Part shown: positions 20,193 through 26,608 of the stretch, in pieces
How positions within the stretch are numbered: position 1 is the stretch's first letter
Layout of the letters: every line of letters begins with the position of its first letter
NCBI GenBank assembly: GCA_947626415.1
Contig: CANQSA010000021.1
Span: forward strand, 1 to 44,428
DNA from: an uncultured Lachnospiraceae bacterium
GTDB lineage: Bacteria; Bacillota; Clostridia; Lachnospirales; Lachnospiraceae
Direction: 5' to 3'
Length of the DNA: 44,428 nucleotides
The notes under the pieces: model-generated
The model's database searches: none
Told to the model about the DNA's origin: nothing
What the model saw: only the letters and a program-made list of their open reading frames with translations
Program-made: the position numbers and the translations under genes

Positions 20193-21386
20193 ATGGCTAA
20201 AGCTAAATTTGAAAGAACCAAACCGCATTGTAATATCGGTACCATTGGTCACGTTGACCATGGTAAAACAACCTTAACAGCAGCGATCACCAAGACACTG
20301 GCTGGAAGAGTTGCCGGTAATGCAGCTGTAGATTTCGAGAATATCGACAAGGCTCCGGAAGAGAGAGAAAGAGGTATTACAATTTCTACCGCTCACGTTG
20401 AGTATGAGACAGAGAAGAGACATTACGCACACGTTGACTGCCCGGGACATGCTGACTATGTTAAGAACATGATCACCGGTGCTGCTCAGATGGATGGCGC
20501 TATCCTGGTAGTAGCTGCTACCGACGGTGTTATGGCTCAGACCAAGGAGCATATCCTGCTGTCCCGTCAGGTAGGTGTACCTTATATCGTTGTATTCATG
20601 AACAAGTGCGATATGGTTGATGATGAAGAACTGTTAGAGTTAGTAGAGATGGACATCAGAGAGTTACTGAATGAATATGACTTCCCTGGTGACGACACTC
20701 CGATCATTCAGGGTTCTGCTCTGAAGGCTCTGGAAGATCCGAGCGGCGAGTGGGGCGACAAGATCATGGAACTGATGGATGCTGTTGATACCTGGATCCC
20801 TGATCCGCAGAGAGCTACCGATAAGCCGTTCCTGATGCCTGTAGAGGATGTATTCTCTATCACAGGCCGTGGTACTGTTGCTACCGGTAGAGTAGAGCGT
20901 GGTGTTCTGCATGTATCCGAAGAAGTTGAGATCGTTGGTGTGAAGGAAGAGACCCGTAAGGTTGTTGTAACCGGTATCGAGATGTTCCGTAAGCTGTTAG
21001 ACGAGGCTCAGGCCGGTGATAACATCGGTGCGTTACTGCGTGGTGTTCAGAGAAATGAAATCGAAAGAGGACAGGTTCTGACCAAACCGGGTACGGTTAC
21101 CTGCCATAAGAAGTTTACCGCTCAGGTTTACGTTCTGACCAAAGATGAAGGCGGACGTCATACACCTTTCTTCAACAACTACAGACCGCAGTTCTATTTC
21201 AGAACAACGGACGTAACAGGTGTTTGCGAATTGCCTGCAGGTACAGAGATGTGCATGCCTGGTGATAACGTAGAGATGACTGTTGAACTGATCCACCCGA
21301 TCGCTATGGAGCAGGGCTTAGGCTTCGCTATCCGTGAGGGCGGCAGAACAGTTGGTTCCGGTAAGGTTGCTACAATTGTTGAGTAA
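20193..21386 (+). CDS. tuf: Elongation factor Tu
   Basis: GTPase that delivers aminoacyl-tRNA to the ribosome, 397 aa. The G1 motif GHVDHGKT is at residues 19-26, DCPGHADY near 81, and NKCD near 136. The ending [13 protein letters not shown] is standard. AAGGAGGA precedes the start. It has its own promoter and a strong terminator, so it can be made at higher levels than fusA. Confidence 0.98.
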   Translation: MAKAKFERTKPHCNIGTIGHVDHGKTTLTAAITKTLAGRVAGNAAVDFENIDKAPEERERGITISTAHVEYETEKRHYAHVDCPGHADYVKNMITGAAQMDGAILVVAATDGVMAQTKEHILLSRQVGVPYIVVFMNKCDMVDDEELLELVEMDIRELLNEYDFPGDDTPIIQGSALKALEDPSGEWGDKIMELMDAVDTWIPDPQRATDKPFLMPVEDVFSITGRGTVATGRVERGVLHVSEEVEIVGVKEETRKVVVTGIEMFRKLLDEAQAGDNIGALLRGVQRNEIERGQVLTKPGTVTCHKKFTAQVYVLTKDEGGRHTPFFNNYRPQFYFRTTDVTGVCELPAGTEMCMPGDNVEMTVELIHPIAMEQGLGFAIREGGRTVGSGKVATIVE

Positions 21387-21452
21387 TCTTTGCACATTGG
21401 ACGCGTGCATAGTACGTGTTTAATGAGAAGATAATTAAAATCAGTTAAAATC

Positions 21453-21487
21453 AGGACTTCCGGGTTTTTGTCCGGAAGTCCTTTTTG
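21453..21487 (+). terminator. Intrinsic terminator after tuf
   Basis: AGGACTTCCGG (21453-21463) pairs perfectly with CCGGAAGTCCT (21472-21482), followed by a T-run. It closes the str operon. The remaining bases up to 21594 hold nothing recognisable. Confidence 0.92.
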
Positions 21488-21594
21488 CGTGCGTGGCGGG
21501 AAGAAAAGGAATGAGGGAAAGCCGTCGCATTAAAATATTTGATTGAAATTTTGATGTAAATAGATTTGAATTATAGAATGCTTGCATTTTCAAA

Positions 21595-21623
21595 TTGTCT
21601 AATTAATAGTTCGATGATATAAT
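21595..21623 (+). promoter_or_regulatory. Promoter of the YhcG-type nuclease gene
   Basis: TTGTCT at 21595-21600 and a perfect TATAAT at 21618-21623 are separated by 17 bp, 65 nt before the start codon, in AT-rich DNA. Confidence 0.75.
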
Positions 21624-21687
21624 GTAATAAAAGCGTTATATATTACTCGTAACTTTCAATAGCATGAAATGATGGGAAGGAGACTGT

Positions 21688-22779
21688 ATGGAAAACATAA
21701 ATGAAATAATACAATCAGATCAAACGTTGGATTCATTGATTACAAATTCCATAGAGTTAATCCAATATGCCAGACAGTTTGCTGCAAAACAGGTAAATCT
21801 GATACAGCTTATGACGTATTATTCTCTTGGCAGATGGATTGTAGAGGTGCAGCAGGAAGGACAGGAACGTGCCAAATATGGGAAAAAAGTTATAACAACT
21901 TTGTCTGAGCATTTAACCGAAAAGTTTGGCAGAGGTTTTTCTGCAACAAATCTGGAATATGCCAGAAAATTTTATATGACATATGCAGATCGAATTTCCC
22001 AAACACTGTTTGAGGAATTTGCTGTTAAAAAAACCCAAACAGTGTTTGGGAAATTGGAAGAAAATCCGCCATTTATGGTTTCATGGTCGCATTATTTACA
22101 GCTTATACGAATCGATAATAAAGAGGAACGCAGTTTTTATGAGATAGAATCAGCAAAGTCTGGCTGGGGAATACGAACATTGCAAAGGCAGTATAATTCC
22201 AGTTTGTATGAGAGATTGGCACTTAGCAGAGACAAAGATGCGGTAATGCAATTGGCAAAAGAGGGAAATCTGATTGCCAAGCCGCAGGATATTGTAAAGC
22301 AGCCTACTGTATTAGAGTTTCTTGGATTGGAGGAAAAAGCGGAATATTCCGAGAGTGATCTGGAAACAGCCATCATTAACAAGCTGCAAAAGTTTTTGTT
22401 GGAATTGGGAAAAGGCTATCTTTTTGAAGCGAGACAGAAGCGATTTACATTCAATGAAGATAACTACTATGTGGATCTGGTGTTTTATAATCGACTTTTG
22501 CGTTGCTATGTTTTGATTGATTTAAAGGTGGACAAGCTGACGCATCAGGATATCGGACAGATGCAGATGTATGTGAATTACTATGACCGATATGAGAAAC
22601 TTGCCGAAGAAAATCCGACAGTTGGCATCTTGATGTGCAAAGAGGCGAACGATGCATTAGTGGAGATTACACTTCCGAAAAATGCCAACATCTATGCTTC
22701 TCAATATAAACTATATTTGCCTGATAAGAATCTGCTGCAAGAAAAGCTTAGGCAATGGATTGCAGAAGAGGAGTCATGA
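21688..22779 (+). CDS. YhcG-type PD-(D/E)xK nuclease domain protein (DUF1016)
   Basis: A 363-aa member of the YhcG/DUF1016 family. The N-terminal helical domain (about 10-150, with YYSLGRWIVEVQQ and GFSATNLEYARKFY) is followed by a C-terminal PD-(D/E)xK fold. Likely catalytic residues are D263 (YYVDLVFYN) and D278-x-K280 (IDLKV). Such proteins are often found near mobile elements or restriction systems and are thought to act on DNA; the cellular role is unsettled. The gene is clearly more AT-rich than its neighbours and stands alone with its own promoter, which suggests horizontal gain. AAGGAG precedes the start. Confidence 0.87.
   Translation: MENINEIIQSDQTLDSLITNSIELIQYARQFAAKQVNLIQLMTYYSLGRWIVEVQQEGQERAKYGKKVITTLSEHLTEKFGRGFSATNLEYARKFYMTYADRISQTLFEEFAVKKTQTVFGKLEENPPFMVSWSHYLQLIRIDNKEERSFYEIESAKSGWGIRTLQRQYNSSLYERLALSRDKDAVMQLAKEGNLIAKPQDIVKQPTVLEFLGLEEKAEYSESDLETAIINKLQKFLLELGKGYLFEARQKRFTFNEDNYYVDLVFYNRLLRCYVLIDLKVDKLTHQDIGQMQMYVNYYDRYEKLAEENPTVGILMCKEANDALVEITLPKNANIYASQYKLYLPDKNLLQEKLRQWIAEEES
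21993..22055. repeat. Perfect 19-bp inverted repeat inside the nuclease gene
   Basis: The 19 bases at 21993-22011 are the exact reverse complement of 22037-22055, with 25 bases between. Each arm also contains a near-palindrome (CAAACA-C/G-TGTTTG), so the two arms resemble each other directly as well. It encodes part of the linker between the two nuclease domains. Confidence 0.85.
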
Positions 22780-22822
22780 GCAAAACAGTTACTACAGCAT
22801 GGGAGATAAATTTATAAGGAGA

Positions 22823-22966
22823 AATAGTGTGAAAAATCAAACTGATGTGCTGATTTTTCACACAGCTATTTGTGCCGGAGCGTCTCAAATAGCCATGATG
22901 GCAAACGAGAAATCGCCTTCGCGAATTTCTCGTCGCCTCCTTCGCGTAAACGCTTCGGAATGGAGG
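22823..22966 (+). repeat. Structured 144-nt element, copy 1
   Basis: Copy 1 is colinear with copy 2 (26460-26603): 144 nt, no gaps, 134 identical. Stem A pairs 22827-22839 with 22851-22863 (13 bp). Stem B pairs 22865-22872 with 22886-22893. Stem C pairs 22905-22913 with 22925-22933, plus an inner CGC/GCG. The loop of B (22875-22883) can pair with 22950-22958 (9 bp, one G-U). The element ends in AATGGAGG, the ribosome binding site of the next gene. It may be a regulatory RNA leader or a mobile palindromic unit. Confidence 0.85.
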
Positions 22967-22971
22967 TTAAT

Positions 22972-23460
22972 ATGCGGCGCAGAGACAGAGAAGTAACAGA
23001 TTTTGAAACGATATTAAGTATAATTGATGAATGCCATGTGCTCCGGATCGGGCTTTCAGACGGGGATTTTCCCTATATTGTGCCGCTCAATTTCGCCTAT
23101 GCGTTGTCGGGAGAGCAGCTTTCGTTTTATGTACATGGCGCTATGGCGGGCAGAAAATATGAACTGATGTGTAAAAACCGGAAATGCTCGTTTGAAATGG
23201 ATATTCCGCTTGAGATGGACTGTATGGCGGATCGAAAAGATGTGACAATGCGGTACAAATGCGTGATGGGAACGGCGGAGATTACCTTCCTGGAAGGGGA
23301 GGAAAAGCAGAATGCCATTGATCATATTATTATGAACCGGTATGAACAAACGCGCAATTTTGCGTATAATAAAGACAGAGTCGCTGCCACAGCGGTTGCC
23401 AGACTGACGGTGACCGGCCTTACCGCCAAGGTCAATCCGGTCAGAGGCGGGGCGGACTGA
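22972..23460 (+). CDS. Pyridoxamine 5'-phosphate oxidase-like (NimA-type) flavoprotein
   Basis: A 162-aa split-barrel, probably FMN-binding protein of the family that includes 5-nitroimidazole reductases (NimA). Typical features are the N-terminal helix (EVTDFETILSIIDECHVLRIG), the strands PYIVPLNFAY and LSFYVHGAMAGRKYELM, and the late YEQTRNFAYNKDRVAATAVARL. Actual nitroimidazole resistance cannot be inferred. The start at 22972 follows the GGAGG that ends the 144-nt element; a TTG at 22870 in the same open frame would run through the element and is unlikely. It heads a probable four-gene operon. Confidence 0.85.
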   Translation: MRRRDREVTDFETILSIIDECHVLRIGLSDGDFPYIVPLNFAYALSGEQLSFYVHGAMAGRKYELMCKNRKCSFEMDIPLEMDCMADRKDVTMRYKCVMGTAEITFLEGEEKQNAIDHIIMNRYEQTRNFAYNKDRVAATAVARLTVTGLTAKVNPVRGGAD

Positions 23461-23511
23461 ATTTATCCTAAGCAGGTGCAAAAAACAGATCAGGACACAT
23501 AGGAGATTATG

Positions 23512-23970
23512 ATGAGCGGATATATCATGGAACTCAGAAAACTGGTAGGACACCGGACGCTGATACAGTGCGCGGCGAGCATTATTGTTGTAAATGCGGA
23601 GGGAAAGCTGCTTCTGGGAAAGCGGACGGATAACCATATGTGGGGTTACGCAGGCGGCTCGGTGGAAATAGATGAAAAAGTTGAGGACTGTGCCAGACGG
23701 GAACTTTTAGAGGAAATGGGGATCGTGGCGGAGGATCTGGAATTTTTTATGGTAAATTCCGGACCGGAGGTTCATTATATATATCCGAATGGAGATGAAG
23801 TCTCCAACATAGAGATCGTATATATCTGCCGGCACTACCACGGAGAAATCACGGCGCAAAAAGAAGAAATAGAAGCACTTGCGTTTTTTGATCCCGCCCA
23901 TATTGAGATAAAAATGATTTCGCCTCCCATACGGCCGGTGATTCAGAGGTATATTGAGAGTTATTTATAA
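23512..23970 (+). CDS. Nudix hydrolase
   Basis: A 152-aa protein that should cleave a nucleoside diphosphate linked to another moiety. The full Nudix box is present: it starts at GGSVEIDE and ends with RELLEEMGI. The substrate is unknown. AGGAG (23501-23505) fits the start at 23512 better than the adjacent ATG at 23509. It lies 51 nt after the flavoprotein gene and 16 nt before the transporter gene. Confidence 0.88.
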   Translation: MSGYIMELRKLVGHRTLIQCAASIIVVNAEGKLLLGKRTDNHMWGYAGGSVEIDEKVEDCARRELLEEMGIVAEDLEFFMVNSGPEVHYIYPNGDEVSNIEIVYICRHYHGEITAQKEEIEALAFFDPAHIEIKMISPPIRPVIQRYIESYL

Positions 23971-23986
23971 GCAAAGGGGCATAGAA

Positions 23987-24853
23987 ATGTGGCTTATCAT
24001 GGCAGTGCTGTCTGCCTTCTTTTCCGGTTTGACGGCGATTCTGGTAAAATGCGGGATAAAAAAGACGGATTCCGATATTGCAACGGCATTAAGGACAGTT
24101 GTCGTTCTGCTGTTTTCCTGGATTATGGTGTTTCTTGTGCAGTCGGCAGATACGATCACACAGATTGAAACAAAATCCTTTGTTTTTCTGGTGTTGTCCG
24201 GCCTGGCGACAGGCGCGTCCTGGATTTGTTATTTTAAGGCGCTTTCTCTCGGAGATGTCAATAAGGTGGTACCGATCGATAAGTCCAGTACGATCCTGAC
24301 GGTGCTGCTTGCTATTATTTTATTTGGAGAGACTGACCGCCTGGCTGCAAAATTATTCGGAACCGCACTGCTGGCAGTCGGAGTATTTCTGATGATTGAA
24401 AAGAAAGCCGAGGGGCATCAGACGGTCAAACGCACTTGGCTGCCTTATGCGGTCGGCTCGGCTGTCTTTGCCGCGCTCACTGCGATTCTTGCAAAAATCG
24501 GGATTACCGGCGTAGAATCAAATCTGGGAACGGCAATCCGTACCGGCGTCGTACTGATCATGGCATGGTGCATTGTTTTCCTGAAAGGCAAGCAGTCTCT
24601 GTTAAAAGGAATCGATAAAAAGGAGCTGTTGTTTATCTGTTTGTCCGGGATAGCCACCGGCGCGGCATGGCTGTGCTATTACTATGCGATTCAAAACGGA
24701 GTGGTCAGTATCGTAGCTCCGATTGACAAGATGAGCATACTGGTATCAATATTGTTCTCATACATTGTATTTCACGAGAAACTCAATCGGAAAACCTTTT
24801 TCGGATTGATACTGATGACTGCCGGAACTTTGGTGATGACAATCTGGGAATAA
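23987..24853 (+). CDS. EamA/DMT-superfamily transporter
   Basis: A 288-aa membrane protein with about ten predicted helices arranged as two EamA repeats. The repeats are visible as SDIATALRTVVVLLFSW and SNLGTAIRTGVVLIMAW, and as GLATGASWICYFKAL and GIATGAAWLCYYYAI. Members export or import small metabolites, such as amino acids or nucleosides. The start at 23987 follows AAAGGGG at a spacing of 7 nt. It is flanked by two Nudix genes at 16-nt spacings, so the transported compound may be linked to their substrates. Confidence 0.88.
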   Translation: MWLIMAVLSAFFSGLTAILVKCGIKKTDSDIATALRTVVVLLFSWIMVFLVQSADTITQIETKSFVFLVLSGLATGASWICYFKALSLGDVNKVVPIDKSSTILTVLLAIILFGETDRLAAKLFGTALLAVGVFLMIEKKAEGHQTVKRTWLPYAVGSAVFAALTAILAKIGITGVESNLGTAIRTGVVLIMAWCIVFLKGKQSLLKGIDKKELLFICLSGIATGAAWLCYYYAIQNGVVSIVAPIDKMSILVSILFSYIVFHEKLNRKTFFGLILMTAGTLVMTIWE

Positions 24854-24869
24854 GAGAATGGAGGTCAAC

Positions 24870-25376
24870 ATGATTTTTAAATATTGTGCGGAATGCGGCA
24901 CAAAACTGGAGGACATCCGGTGCGGCGATGACGATTGTAAAATCTGTCCTGCCTGTAAGAAAATCTATGGCAGCAGTCCGGTACCGGTCATCGGGGCGCT
25001 GATAGTCAATGAGTTTCACGAGATCCTGTTGTTGAAGCAGGATTACATATCCACAAAAAAATGGACGATCGTCACCGGTTATATGACGGATGGAGAAAAC
25101 GCAGAGGAGTCTGTTGCCAGGGAAGTAAAAGAGGAAACCGGACAAAATGTCTTGAAATGCCGATATGTATCCAGCTATTATTATGAACCGAAGCAGCTCA
25201 TCATGCTGGGCTTCATTGTTTCTGTCCGGAAATCCGCATTTGCAAAGTCAGCCGAGGTTAATGCATTGAAGTGGTATCGGTTGGAAGAAGTGGATGCGGT
25301 GATTGCCAGGGAAAATAATTACTCGGGAATTCTGTTTGACAGTTGCCGTACTATGCTGGAAAAAGGGGAATGGTAA
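24870..25376 (+). CDS. Nudix hydrolase with N-terminal zinc ribbon
   Basis: A 168-aa protein with a zinc ribbon (CAEC and CPAC, residues about 5-31) before a Nudix domain (box from GYMTDGENAEES to REVKEETGQ). This layout resembles NADH/NAD-capped RNA pyrophosphatases (NudC), but it is shorter than NudC and lacks its N-terminal domain, so the substrate is open. GGAGGT sits 4 nt before the start at 24870; the ATG at 24858 overlaps that site. It is the last gene of the operon. Confidence 0.86.
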   Translation: MIFKYCAECGTKLEDIRCGDDDCKICPACKKIYGSSPVPVIGALIVNEFHEILLLKQDYISTKKWTIVTGYMTDGENAEESVAREVKEETGQNVLKCRYVSSYYYEPKQLIMLGFIVSVRKSAFAKSAEVNALKWYRLEEVDAVIARENNYSGILFDSCRTMLEKGEW

Positions 25377-25408
25377 AATTCCAGTTTTCAAATGTGAAAC
25401 AGTTAGGA

Positions 25409-25440
25409 CCGGAATCCTGCAAGAGGACTCCGGCTTCTGT
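25409..25440. terminator. Probable bidirectional terminator
   Basis: CCGGAATCCT pairs with AGGACTCCGG (one mismatch) around GCAAG, between two converging genes. The T-rich tail is interrupted (CTTCTGTTATTTC), so its efficiency is uncertain. Confidence 0.55.
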
Positions 25441-25458
25441 TATTTCTATCATTCAGCT

Positions 25459-26277
25459 TTAGTCCGTGACGAATAGCTGTACCCAGTAATAGGTACCGCC
25501 GGTTATATATACACCCACGGCGATGCCTGTAAAGTCTGTTTTAAGAATATTGGCACGATGTCCGTCGGAATTCATCCATCCATTCATAACTGCTTTGGCA
25601 GAAGGGTATCCATATGCGATATTCTCACCCCATCCCCAGTATCCGGTCAGCTTTAAATCATCAAAAATGGTAAAGCATGAGCTGCCGTTCGGACGGGTGT
25701 GGCTAAATGATTTTACGATTTCCTCTGCGCGGATATCGGCAGCTTTCTGAAATTCAGAACCGTACCGCAGCGCGGGCAGACCTTGTTTTTTCCGCTCTGT
25801 GTTTACGAGCTGAAATACCTCTTGCTGCAAGCCGGCAGTTGTAACAGCAGGCTTTTTCGTCGTGGTCTGCGGCTGAGTTGCGGCAGGTTTTTTGGTTGTA
25901 GTCGTTGGCTGTGTAACAGCAGGTTTTTTGGCTGTGGTTGTCGGCTGTGTAACAGCAGGTTTTTGGACCGTAGTCGTTGGCTGTGTTGCAGCAGGCTTTT
26001 TGGTTGTGGTTGTTGGCTGGGCTGCAGCAGGTTCTTCTGTAGTCGTTTGTTTCTGTGTTGTTATCTGCTCCTTGGTTGTAGTGGGCGGTTCCGTGGTGGT
26101 AACCGATTCTGTAGTCGGAACAGCAGTTGGTTCCGTAACAGATACGGACTCTGTCGTTTTATCAGAGGGGTTCCCGATTCCCGGAGTCTGTATCGATTGT
26201 TCCGGAGTTTGGGAGGAACAACCGGTCAGCAGCAGTAGAGATAACAGAAATGCAGTGAGTTTATACCAATGTTTCAT
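25459..26277 (-). CDS. CAP/SCP-domain lipoprotein with Thr/Pro repeat linker
   Basis: A 272-aa secreted lipoprotein. The signal peptide ends in a lipobox LLTGC with C20. A Thr/Pro/Lys-rich linker (about 21-148) contains nearly five tandem 12-residue units such as TTTTKKPAATQP. The C-terminal CAP (SCP/PR1-like) domain (about 150-272) keeps H193 (SHTRP), E218 (GENIA) and H240 (DGHRANIL), like the YkwD group. The linker probably spans the cell wall. The role of such bacterial CAP proteins is mostly unknown. GGAGG lies 8 nt upstream of the start; the open frame further upstream is not used. Confidence 0.9.
   Translation of the reverse strand: MKHWYKLTAFLLSLLLLTGCSSQTPEQSIQTPGIGNPSDKTTESVSVTEPTAVPTTESVTTTEPPTTTKEQITTQKQTTTEEPAAAQPTTTTKKPAATQPTTTVQKPAVTQPTTTAKKPAVTQPTTTTKKPAATQPQTTTKKPAVTTAGLQQEVFQLVNTERKKQGLPALRYGSEFQKAADIRAEEIVKSFSHTRPNGSSCFTIFDDLKLTGYWGWGENIAYGYPSAKAVMNGWMNSDGHRANILKTDFTGIAVGVYITGGTYYWVQLFVTD
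25834..26013 (-). repeat. Tandem 36-bp repeats coding for the linker
   Basis: Residues 89-148 of the CAP protein are made of 12-residue units (TTTTKKPAATQP, TTTVQKPAVTQP, TTTAKKPAVTQP, TTTTKKPAATQP, then a variant). This means 36-bp DNA repeats that may vary in copy number by slippage. Confidence 0.85.
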
Positions 26278-26322
26278 AGAATACCTCCAGTCTAAAGTAC
26301 CTGATTTGTTTCTGCTATAGCC

Positions 26323-26352
26323 AGTATAATGCATAGAACAGTCAAATGTCGA
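26323..26352 (-). promoter_or_regulatory. Probable promoter of the CAP lipoprotein gene
   Basis: Read on the minus strand, TCGACA (26347-26352) and TATACT (26323-26328) are 18 bp apart, 46 nt before the start codon. Confidence 0.55.
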
Positions 26353-26411
26353 TATAATTTTTCTGGTAAAATTGAAAAAATCGCTTTAAATCCATCAAAA
26401 GCGAATAAAGA

Positions 26412-26440
26412 TTGACAGAAAACGAATAATTTTTTATGAT
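26412..26440 (+). promoter_or_regulatory. Sigma-A-type promoter ahead of structured element copy 2
   Basis: TTGACA at 26412-26417 and TATGAT at 26435-26440 are separated by 17 bp. The predicted start near 26447 is about 13 nt before the 144-nt element, so the element would form the 5' leader of the fucosidase mRNA. Confidence 0.78.
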
Positions 26441-26459
26441 ACAGTAAAAAAGATTGGAG

Positions 26460-26603
26460 AATAGTGTGAAAAATCACACCGATGTGCTGATTTTTCACAC
26501 GGCTATTTGTGCCGGAGCGTCCCAAATAGCCATGATGGCAGACGAGAAATCGCCTCCGCGAATTTCTCGTCGCCGCTTTCGCGTAAACGCTCCGAAATGG
26601 AGG
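26460..26603 (+). repeat. Structured 144-nt element, copy 2
   Basis: Stem A pairs 26464-26476 with 26488-26500 (13 bp, perfect). Stem B pairs 26501-26509 with 26523-26531 (9 bp). Stem C pairs 26541-26550 with 26562-26571 (10 bp), plus an inner CGC/GCG. The loop of B (26513-26520) is complementary to 26587-26594, allowing a pseudoknot. CCTCC in the loop region of C (26553-26557) could pair with the closing ribosome binding site GGAGG (26599-26603). It differs from copy 1 at 10 positions, none inside stems A to C except two outermost pairs. Confidence 0.87.
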
Positions 26604-26608
26604 ATACT

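Noticed and set aside
25892-26320. Plus-strand valine-rich open frame opposite the CAP lipoprotein
   Set aside because: It is the reverse reading of the Thr/Pro repeat linker and has no ribosome binding site.
22823-26603. The two 144-nt copies as a CRISPR array or insertion sequence ends
   Set aside because: There are only two copies 3.6 kb apart, no spacers and no transposase between them; the copies are direct, not inverted, and the genes between are ordinary.
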